From Bacteroidota bacterium (GTDB taxonomy: Bacteria > Bacteroidota > Bacteroidia > 2-12-FULL-35-15): 5,547 bases of DNA. The DNA is taken from contig JAHEYA010000189.1 in the NCBI GenBank assembly GCA_023251855.1, positions 1-5,547 of the forward strand, in the 5' to 3' direction. Shown in pieces: positions 1-5,001 of the stretch (positions are counted from its first letter, which is position 1; each line of letters opens with the position of its first letter). The position numbers and the translations under genes are program-made. Below the pieces are notes generated by a model. That model worked only from the letters and a program-made list of their open reading frames with translations, made no database searches and was not told the origin of the DNA.

Positions 1-1
1 T

Positions 2-118
2 TTTTTAATTGAATTATTTTCAGATACCTTCCAAGAGATATTGCTTTTTTTTAGCGATTTAATTGTAAAAAATGCAAAATTAGAAGTTCAAATATTTATC
101 ATTAAATTCGCGTTATAA
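2..118 (+). CDS. Possible 3' end of an upstream gene (partial)
   Basis: A reading frame is open from the left edge for 38 codons and ends at TAA 116-118. The predicted tail is rich in Leu, Ile and Phe with scattered charges (it contains IELFSDTFQEILLFF) and could be amphipathic helix. I do not recognise a family. The next gene begins 44 bases later on the same strand, which would fit two genes in tandem. Against this, the stretch is very AT-rich and short, so an open frame of this length could be chance. No minus-strand gene can start here: the only minus-strand ATGs (at 102 and 139) reach a stop within a few codons. Sequence to the left of the window would settle it. Confidence 0.3.
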   Translation, partial: FLIELFSDTFQEILLFFSDLIVKNAKLEVQIFIIKFAL

Positions 119-162
119 TAGCGGAATAAAACAAATCATTACCAACAGTAAAATTCGATAAA

Positions 163-681
163 ATGGATCAGATATTTGAAATTGTGAAACTTATTTTACC
201 AGCCGGAATTGTATTTCTGACTACTTATTATTTGGTAAAAAACTTTTTGGATCAGGAGAGCAGAAAAAAAATGATTGATGTGAAACTGGCTAATCAGGCT
301 GTTATTACCCCTATTCGTTTGCAAGCTTATGAGCGAATGGTTTTATTTTTGGAACGTATTAATCCAAGTAGTTTGGTAATGCGTAGTAACAAAGCTACTA
401 GTGCACCTATGTTGCAGGGAGAACTGCTAAAGACCATCCGAACTGAATTTGAGCATAATCTTTCACAACAAATTTATATGAGTACTAAAGCCTGGGAAGA
501 AGTTGTAAAAGCAAAAGAAGAAAAAATAAAATTGATTAATGTAGCTTCAACAAGGATTAGTCCGGAATCAAACGGAATGGAGTTGGCACAAGCTGTTATT
601 ACTGTTTCATCACAATTGTCGGACTTGCCAACCAAAGTGGCAATTGATTTTATTAAGAAAGAGATAGGGAAAGAATTTTAA
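163..681 (+). CDS. Conserved membrane-anchored protein of unknown function
   Basis: This encodes 172 residues. One hydrophobic segment at about residues 6-25 (IVKLILPAGIVFLTTYY) is followed by the basic stretch SRKK, so most of the protein is probably a cytoplasmic domain held to the inner membrane by an N-terminal anchor. The soluble part looks mainly helical. Its most family-like blocks are IRLQAYERMVLFLERINP at 51-68 and EFEHNLSQQIYMS at 95-107, followed by a conserved-looking Trp at 111. I recognise these blocks from uncharacterised proteins of about 170 residues in Bacteroidota, probably the family Pfam calls DUF7935; that number is from memory. No catalytic motif is visible. The ATG at 163 has no Shine-Dalgarno sequence, as is usual in this phylum. 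A TATAAT lies at 114-119 but has no partner element at a fitting distance. The mutase gene follows on the same strand after 167 bases, mostly repeat array, so co-transcription is possible but unproven. Confidence 0.85.
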   Translation: MDQIFEIVKLILPAGIVFLTTYYLVKNFLDQESRKKMIDVKLANQAVITPIRLQAYERMVLFLERINPSSLVMRSNKATSAPMLQGELLKTIRTEFEHNLSQQIYMSTKAWEEVVKAKEEKIKLINVASTRISPESNGMELAQAVITVSSQLSDLPTKVAIDFIKKEIGKEF

Positions 682-684
682 ACA

Positions 685-837
685 ACGAATTACGAATTTT
701 TGCGAATCTACGAATCTACGAATACGAATTTTTACGAATCTACGAAATACGAATTTTACGAATTTACGAAAAACGAATTGTTGCTAATCTACGAATACGA
801 ATTTTTACGAATCTACGAATTACGAATTATTACGAAT
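685..837 (+). repeat. ACGAAT short-unit repeat array with 73-bp higher-order period
   Basis: About 19 hexamer units lie in 153 bases. Fifteen are exact ACGAAT and four are variants (GCGAAT, ACGAAA twice, GCTAAT). They are separated by 0 to 4 bases, usually T, CT or TTTT. A larger unit is duplicated: 713-746 equals 786-819 exactly (34 bp), and the match extends to 43 bp with one mismatch (713-755 against 786-828), a period of 73 bp. The array begins 4 bases after the stop codon of the upstream gene and ends 11 bases before the mutase ATG. A frame stays open through part of it, but its Tyr/Glu/Asn-rich product simply mirrors the repeat, so I do not call it a gene. Confidence 0.9.
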
Positions 838-848
838 AGATTAAGTTT

Positions 849-2411
849 ATGGAAGAAAAAGAGCGTAAAGAAAAATTTGTTACTGATTCAGGAATTGAGA
901 TAAAACGACTTTATCAGAATGAAAAAAGTTCAGGAGAGCTCCCCGGTGAATTCCCTTTTACACGTGGTGTTCAGTCGACCATGTACCGAAGCAAATTGTG
1001 GACAATGCGCCAGTATGCCGGCTTTTCTACTGCTGAAGAATCTAATAAAAGATATCATTATTTATTAAACCAAGGCACCACAGGTTTGTCGGTTGCATTT
1101 GATTTGCCTACACAAATTGGTTATGACAGTGATCATGCATTTTCGGAAGGTGAAGTTGGTAAAGCAGGTGTTGCCATTGACTCTTTGAGAGACATCGAAA
1201 TTTTATTTGATGGTATCAAATTGGAGAATATCACCACATCAATGACCATCAATTCAACAGCATCAATTCTTTTAGCGATGTATATTGCATTAGCAAAAAA
1301 GCAAGGAGCTGATTTGAAAAAAATATCCGGTACCATTCAAAATGATATTTTAAAAGAATATGCTGCACGCGGCACTTATATTTATCCGCCAAAGCCCAGT
1401 ATGCGCATCATTACAGATATATTTGAATTTTGTGCGAAGGAAGTTCCTAAATGGAATACCATCTCCATTTCCGGGTATCATATACGTGAAGCGGGTTCTA
1501 CAGCAGTTCAGGAATTGGCATTTACATTGGCAAATGGTAAAGCCTACCTTAAATCAGCTATTGATAAGGGGTTGGATATAAATGTGTTTGCAAAACGATT
1601 ATCGTTTTTCTTTAACGCCCACAATAATATGTTTGAGGAAGTAGCCAAGTTCCGTGCTGCACGAAGGATGTGGGCCAAGATTACAAAAGATTTAGGAGCA
1701 ACTGACCCACGAGCGCAGATGTTGCGTTTTCATACACAAACAGGAGGTTCTACACTTACTGCTCAGCAACCGCATAATAATATTCCACGAGTTACTATAC
1801 AAGCAATGGCAGCGGTATTAGGTGGTACACAGAGTTTACATACCAATGGTTTTGATGAAGCAATTGCATTACCAACTGAAGAAGCAGCACGTATCGCTTT
1901 ACGTACTCAGCAAATAATTGCTTTTGAAAGTGGCGTTGTTGATACTGTTGATCCATTAGCAGGTTCATATTTTGTAGAAGCATTAACCAATGAAGTTGAA
2001 GCTGCGGCATGGGAATACATCAACCAAATTGATGCTATGGGAGGCGCTGTAGCTGCGATAGAAGAGGGATATATGCAAAATGAGATTGCTGCATCAGCTT
2101 ATAAATATCAAAATGAAATTCAAACAGGAGAAAAAATAATTGTTGGTGTAAATAAATTTACGATCGAAGAAAATCCATTAGGAGAAGTGTTTACAATTGA
2201 TGATTCTATTCGTCAACTTCAAATTGACAAGATTAATGCGGTGAAACAAGGGCGTGATAATGAAAAAGTAAAAAATCTTTTAAAAACCCTTGATTCCAAT
2301 GCCCGCGCAGCTATTAATTTAATGCCAACTATTCTGGAAGCTGCTGAAAATTATGCAACACTTGGTGAAATAGCAGATACTATGCGAAATGTATTTGGGG
2401 AATATAAGTAG
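849..2411 (+). CDS. Methylmalonyl-CoA mutase catalytic subunit (lacks the B12-binding domain)
   Basis: This 520-residue protein is the substrate-binding TIM-barrel part of an adenosylcobalamin-dependent acyl-CoA mutase, converting (R)-methylmalonyl-CoA and succinyl-CoA into each other in the cytoplasm. Aligned with the Propionibacterium mutase at a constant offset of 33, all key residues are present: T52, R54, Y56 (Tyr89), S81, Q164 (Gln197), R174 (Arg207), Y210-H211 (Tyr243-His244), R250, S252, R293, H295 and Q297. Tyr89 and Arg207 hold the free carboxylate; isobutyryl-CoA and 2-hydroxyisobutyryl-CoA mutases replace both, so methylmalonyl-CoA is the likely substrate. The protein stops at the end of the barrel. 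The C-terminal domain of about 130 residues with the DxHxxG cobalamin motif is absent, as in split mutases such as archaeal McmA1/McmA2, and the partner gene is not in this window. ATG 849 is the first ATG after an in-frame TAG at 837-839. The gene converges with xerD. Confidence 0.95.
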   Translation: MEEKERKEKFVTDSGIEIKRLYQNEKSSGELPGEFPFTRGVQSTMYRSKLWTMRQYAGFSTAEESNKRYHYLLNQGTTGLSVAFDLPTQIGYDSDHAFSEGEVGKAGVAIDSLRDIEILFDGIKLENITTSMTINSTASILLAMYIALAKKQGADLKKISGTIQNDILKEYAARGTYIYPPKPSMRIITDIFEFCAKEVPKWNTISISGYHIREAGSTAVQELAFTLANGKAYLKSAIDKGLDINVFAKRLSFFFNAHNNMFEEVAKFRAARRMWAKITKDLGATDPRAQMLRFHTQTGGSTLTAQQPHNNIPRVTIQAMAAVLGGTQSLHTNGFDEAIALPTEEAARIALRTQQIIAFESGVVDTVDPLAGSYFVEALTNEVEAAAWEYINQIDAMGGAVAAIEEGYMQNEIAASAYKYQNEIQTGEKIIVGVNKFTIEENPLGEVFTIDDSIRQLQIDKINAVKQGRDNEKVKNLLKTLDSNARAAINLMPTILEAAENYATLGEIADTMRNVFGEYK

Positions 2412-2422
2412 GATTGGTGGTT

Positions 2423-2485
2423 GTTAGATGTTAGATGTTAGATGTTGGATGTTAGATGTTAGATGTTGGGTGTTGGGTGTTAGAT
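2423..2485 (+). repeat. Nine-unit tandem heptamer array (GTTAGAT)
   Basis: Nine contiguous 7-bp units occupy 63 bases with no spacer. Units 1, 2, 3, 5, 6 and 9 are GTTAGAT, unit 4 is GTTGGAT, and units 7 and 8 are GTTGGGT. All differences are A-to-G changes at unit positions 4 and 6. The array fills most of the 85-bp gap between the stop codons of the convergent mutase and xerD genes. Next to it, GTGTT 2477-2481 can pair with AACAC 2493-2497 across an 11-base loop. This stem is too weak for a convincing terminator. Confidence 0.93.
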
Positions 2486-2496
2486 TGGATGAAACA

Positions 2497-3396
2497 CTAA
2501 GATCTCGGATGAAATTGAATAATAGCTTGTCGTAAATACTCTCGATCAAGATGGGTGTAAATTTCTGTAGTAGTAATAGATTCATGACCAAGCATTTCCT
2601 GAACTGCTCTTAAATCAGCTCCTCCTTCAATTAAATGTGTTGCAAAAGAATGCCGAAATGTATGCGGACTAATATGTTTTTTCATATTTATTTTGGTAGC
2701 AAGCTGTTTAATAATGGTAAATACCATTACTCTTGAAAGCTGTGCTCCACGCCTGTTTAAAAATAAAAAATCTTCATTTTCTTTTTTAGGAATACAATGA
2801 ACACGTACTTCATTTTTATAAATATCAATTTGTTTGATGGCTGAACTTCCAATAGGTACAAGTCTTTCCTTATTACCTTTGCCTATTATTTTTACAAAAC
2901 CATCATTAAAATATAAGTTCGATATTTTTAGATTTACCAATTCACTAACGCGTAAACCGCAGCTATAGATGGTTTCAAGCATTGCTTTGTTTCGTTGTCC
3001 TTCCGGTTTACTTAAATCAATTGCTTCAATAATTTTGTTGATATCATCAATACTAAGTGTATCCGGCAATTTACGACCAATTTTGGGTGCTTCCAGTAAG
3101 GTAGTAGGATCAATACTTAAACCGTTTTCTATTAATAAATATTTATAAAAACCTTTTATACCACTTATGATACGCGCTTGAGAGCCGGCACTCATTCCTA
3201 ATTCATTGATCCATTTTAAAAAATCCTGTAAATGTTTTAGTTGAATATTTTGTGGATTAAGGTTTAATTTTTTGTATTCAAGAAATTGAACAAGTTTGGA
3301 AACATCATGCAGATAGGCTTCAACAGAGTTTTCAGACAAGGATTTTTCCAATGCCAAAAATGATTTAAAACCTTGTATGTATATTTTCCAGTTCAT
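2497..3396 (-). CDS. xerD: Tyrosine recombinase XerD
   Basis: This 299-residue protein is a site-specific recombinase that, with XerC, resolves chromosome dimers at dif during cell division. Residues of about 1-85 form the SAM-like core-binding domain, and about 105-290 the catalytic domain. The whole catalytic set is visible: R149 (CGLRVSEL), K173 (GKGNKE), H245 and R248 (SPHTFRHSFATHL), H271 (LGHES) and the nucleophile Y280 (EIYTHLD). The length and the ending with HPR fit XerC/XerD rather than a phage or transposon integrase, and there is no attachment site or cargo nearby. In Bacteroidota, proteins of this type beside aroQ are usually named XerD. XerC-type paralogues are similar, so the D rather than C assignment is less certain than the family. 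It starts at ATG 3396-3394, is divergent from aroQ, and ends facing the heptamer array and the mutase gene. Confidence 0.93.
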   Translation of the reverse strand: MNWKIYIQGFKSFLALEKSLSENSVEAYLHDVSKLVQFLEYKKLNLNPQNIQLKHLQDFLKWINELGMSAGSQARIISGIKGFYKYLLIENGLSIDPTTLLEAPKIGRKLPDTLSIDDINKIIEAIDLSKPEGQRNKAMLETIYSCGLRVSELVNLKISNLYFNDGFVKIIGKGNKERLVPIGSSAIKQIDIYKNEVRVHCIPKKENEDFLFLNRRGAQLSRVMVFTIIKQLATKINMKKHISPHTFRHSFATHLIEGGADLRAVQEMLGHESITTTEIYTHLDREYLRQAIIQFHPRS

Positions 3397-3433
3397 TTTG
3401 TTACCTGTGAATTTTAAAATACAGATTTTGGTA

Positions 3434-3441
3434 TATCTTTA
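3434..3441 (+). promoter_or_regulatory. Candidate -7 promoter element for aroQ
   Basis: TATCTTTA lies 43 bases before the aroQ start, within the 88-bp divergent region shared with xerD. It matches the Bacteroidota -7 consensus TAnnTTTG except at the last base. A weak TGTG at 3406-3409, 24 bases upstream, is the only candidate for the -33 TTTG element. This is pattern matching only. I found no equally good candidate for xerD on the other strand. Confidence 0.3.
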
Positions 3442-3484
3442 CAGATGTAAAAGTAAAACAAACCAGCATTGTTAAAAAATAGAT

Positions 3485-3898
3485 ATGAAACTAATCATAA
3501 TAAACGGTCCAAACCTCAATTTATTAGGCATACGTGAAACGGCAGTTTATGGTAATCTTACCTTTGATTCATATTTTAAAATATTACAGAGTAAATTTAA
3601 AAATGTTGAATTGGTCTATTATCAGAGTAATGTAGAGGGTGAATTAATTAATAAACTGCATGAACTTGGTTTTAGTTATGATGGTATTATTCTAAATGCA
3701 GGAGGATATACACACACTTCTGTTGCAATACGGGATGCGATCGCTGCGATCAATACTCCAGTTATAGAGGTACATATTTCAAATATTTATGCGCGAGAAG
3801 ATTTTCGCCATAATTCAATAATTGCTCCTAAATGTAAGGGTTCTATATCCGGTTTTGGAATGGATTCTTATCGTTTGGCGATAGAGAGTTTTTTGTGA
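3485..3898 (+). CDS. aroQ: Type II 3-dehydroquinate dehydratase
   Basis: This 137-residue cytoplasmic enzyme converts 3-dehydroquinate to 3-dehydroshikimate, the third step of the shikimate pathway to aromatic amino acids. Type II enzymes form dodecamers and have a flavodoxin-like fold without a Schiff-base lysine. The N-terminal signature NGPNLNLLGIRE is at residues 8-19. Flexible-lid R17 and catalytic base Y22 correspond to Arg19 and Tyr24 of the Mycobacterium tuberculosis enzyme. N71 (NAGGYTH), H77, E95, H97 (EVHISN), R104 and R108 (REDFRH) match its Asn75, His81, Glu99, His101, Arg108 and Arg112. The length is slightly below the usual 140-150 residues, with nothing essential missing. No other shikimate gene is near, so the gene is not in an aro operon. 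It is divergent from xerD, and a REP-like hairpin begins 16 bases after its stop. Confidence 0.96.
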   Translation: MKLIIINGPNLNLLGIRETAVYGNLTFDSYFKILQSKFKNVELVYYQSNVEGELINKLHELGFSYDGIILNAGGYTHTSVAIRDAIAAINTPVIEVHISNIYAREDFRHNSIIAPKCKGSISGFGMDSYRLAIESFL

Positions 3899-3914
3899 AT
3901 GCCTCAATCGCACT

Positions 3915-3966
3915 TTCTCGACTCCGCTCGAAATGACTGCGCAAGTGGTCAGTTCGGAGTCGAGAA
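3915..3966. repeat. REP-like imperfect hairpin
   Basis: TTCTCGACTCCG (3915-3926) and CGGAGTCGAGAA (3955-3966) form a perfect 12-bp inverted repeat. After a 4-base bulge (3927-3930), the arms continue with 3931-3937 against 3948-3954 (six of seven paired), leaving a 10-base loop. No T-run follows, so it is not a standard intrinsic terminator. It is richer in G and C than the DNA around it. Elements with the core CTCGACTCCGCTCGAAATGAC-like pattern are, as I recall, scattered through many Bacteroidota genomes, so this is probably one copy of an interspersed repeat. It lies between aroQ and the cyanophycinase gene, where it could shape the 3' end of the aroQ transcript. Confidence 0.8.
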
Positions 3967-4014
3967 CATTACGCGTAGGGGTTCAAAAGAAAATATACTT
4001 TAAAAAATAAAACA

Positions 4015-4887
4015 ATGGAAATTCCAAAAGGTAAATTAATTGCAATAGGCGGTAGTGAAGACAAAGGGACAGAGCGGCATCCGAATTTCATTCAAAAAGA
4101 CCATCATGTTTTTTTTGAATTTGGAATTTTGAAACGGATCTTATCTGAAACCAAAGGGGTAGATTCTAAAATAGAAGTAATTACAACTGCTTCTCAAATA
4201 CCCGAAGAAGTGGGACAAAATTATATTGAATCTTTCGGGAAATTAGGATGTAAAAAGGTTGGTGTAATTCATATCAAAAGTCGTGAAGATGCCGTGAACC
4301 CGGAATATATTGAACGGATAAAAAAAGCAGATGGGGTGATGTTCACCGGAGGAAATCAGCTTCGTTTAAGTATGATCTTTGGAGGGACAGAATTTTTGAA
4401 TATACTTCACCAACGATATAGACATGAGGATTTTGTAATTGCCGGAACAAGCGCAGGAGCAATGGCAATGAGCAATACAATGATCTATCATGGCAGCAGT
4501 ACACATGCTTTGTTGAAAGGAGAAGTGAAAATAACCACTGGTTTAGGTTTTATGAAAAATGTAATTATTGATTCTCATTTTGTAACGCGTGGTCGGTTTG
4601 GACGCTTATCGCAAGCAGTAGCAAGTAATCCAGGATGCATAGGAATTGGATTGGGTGAAGATACAGGTGTAGTGGTTAAAGAAGGAAATAAAATGGAAGC
4701 AATCGGTTCAGGTTTGATTTTGATTTTTGACGGCCACAATATCCGACATTCTAATATTGCTGATTTGGCTGATGGATCGCCTATATCTATTGAGAATTTA
4801 GTTGTGCATGTGATGGCAAAAGGAAATTTTTATCATGTAAAAGAACGGAAGTTTTTTGCAGGAGCAAAAGATACTTTATTAAGTTAG
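4015..4887 (+). CDS. cphB: Cyanophycinase (peptidase family S51)
   Basis: This 290-residue serine exopeptidase is expected to cut the storage polymer cyanophycin (poly-aspartate with arginine side chains) into beta-Asp-Arg dipeptides, which isoaspartyl dipeptidase then splits. The nucleophile is S146 in GTSAGA. With a constant offset of 14 from Synechocystis CphB (271 residues), the residues lining the Arg-specific pocket are Q115 (FTGGNQ), D186, H188, R192, R194 and R197 (SHFVTRGRFGRL). The one change is Gln173 to S187, which I recall as common outside cyanobacteria. E215 lies in GLGEDTG. The N-terminus (PKGKLIAIGGSEDKG) is the normal start of the fold with no signal peptide, which suggests intracellular turnover rather than a secreted CphE-type enzyme. 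ATG 4015 follows an A-rich leader without Shine-Dalgarno. Cyanophycin synthetase (cphA) is not in the window. The gene converges with the barrel gene, and its stop codon lies inside a repeat. Confidence 0.94.
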   Translation: MEIPKGKLIAIGGSEDKGTERHPNFIQKDHHVFFEFGILKRILSETKGVDSKIEVITTASQIPEEVGQNYIESFGKLGCKKVGVIHIKSREDAVNPEYIERIKKADGVMFTGGNQLRLSMIFGGTEFLNILHQRYRHEDFVIAGTSAGAMAMSNTMIYHGSSTHALLKGEVKITTGLGFMKNVIIDSHFVTRGRFGRLSQAVASNPGCIGIGLGEDTGVVVKEGNKMEAIGSGLILIFDGHNIRHSNIADLADGSPISIENLVVHVMAKGNFYHVKERKFFAGAKDTLLS

Positions 4888-4915
4888 AAGATTAGAAAGT
4901 TAGAAAGTTAGAAAG
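4884..4915 (+). repeat. Four-unit tandem octamer array (TTAGAAAG)
   Basis: The four units are TTAGAAGA (4884-4891) and then three exact TTAGAAAG (4892-4899, 4900-4907, 4908-4915). The first unit contains the stop codon TAG (4885-4887) of the cyanophycinase gene, so the repeat reaches into the last bases of the coding frame. Confidence 0.85.
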
Positions 4916-4989
4916 TTCAGTGTCAAATGCTGAAGATAAAATTTGAAAAATAGAATAATTCAAATTCAACTTTCAAACTTTAAACTTTC
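4895..4989. terminator. Nested inverted repeats between convergent genes, possible two-way terminator
   Basis: Three GAAAGTT blocks on the left (4895-4901, 4903-4909, 4911-4917) face AACTTTC, AACTTTA and AACTTTC on the right (4968-4974, 4976-4982, 4983-4989). They can form an imperfect stem of 20 pairs with two mismatches and one bulged A. Inside the loop, AATTTGAA 4940-4947 and TTCAAATT 4959-4966 form a perfect 8-bp stem with an 11-base loop. The position between two convergent genes suits a bidirectional terminator. The stems are AT-rich and there is no clear T-run, so function is inferred; the inverted repeats themselves are plain in the sequence. Confidence 0.45.
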
Positions 4990-5001
4990 ATACTTCATTA
5001 G

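Noticed and set aside
114..119. TATAAT as a promoter -10 for the membrane-protein gene
   Set aside because: No -35 or Bacteroidota -33 element lies at a fitting distance, and such hexamers are expected by chance in this AT-rich DNA.
685..837. CRISPR array
   Set aside because: Units are hexamers with 0 to 4 base gaps; there are no repeats and spacers of CRISPR size and no cas genes.
700..903. Open frame of 67 codons through the ACGAAT array
   Set aside because: Its Tyr/Glu/Asn-rich product is a direct readout of the repeat, and it overlaps the true mutase start in another frame.
1133..1336. Minus-strand open frame inside the mutase gene
   Set aside because: It is a shadow of the well-supported mutase frame, with no family resemblance. 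The same holds for 1360-1581 (+) and 1795-2010 (-).
2423..2485. Diversity-generating retroelement variable region
   Set aside because: Substitutions are only A to G in a non-coding tandem array; there is no reverse transcriptase and no matching template repeat.
2497..3396. Phage or mobile-element integrase, with the repeats as attachment sites
   Set aside because: Length, C-terminus and the aroQ neighbour fit housekeeping XerD. The flanking repeats are tandem arrays, not paired att sites, and there is no cargo.
3737..3744. GCGATCGC octamer inside aroQ, like the cyanobacterial HIP1 site
   Set aside because: Single copy in the window and within codons that encode conserved aroQ sequence, so chance is the simplest explanation.
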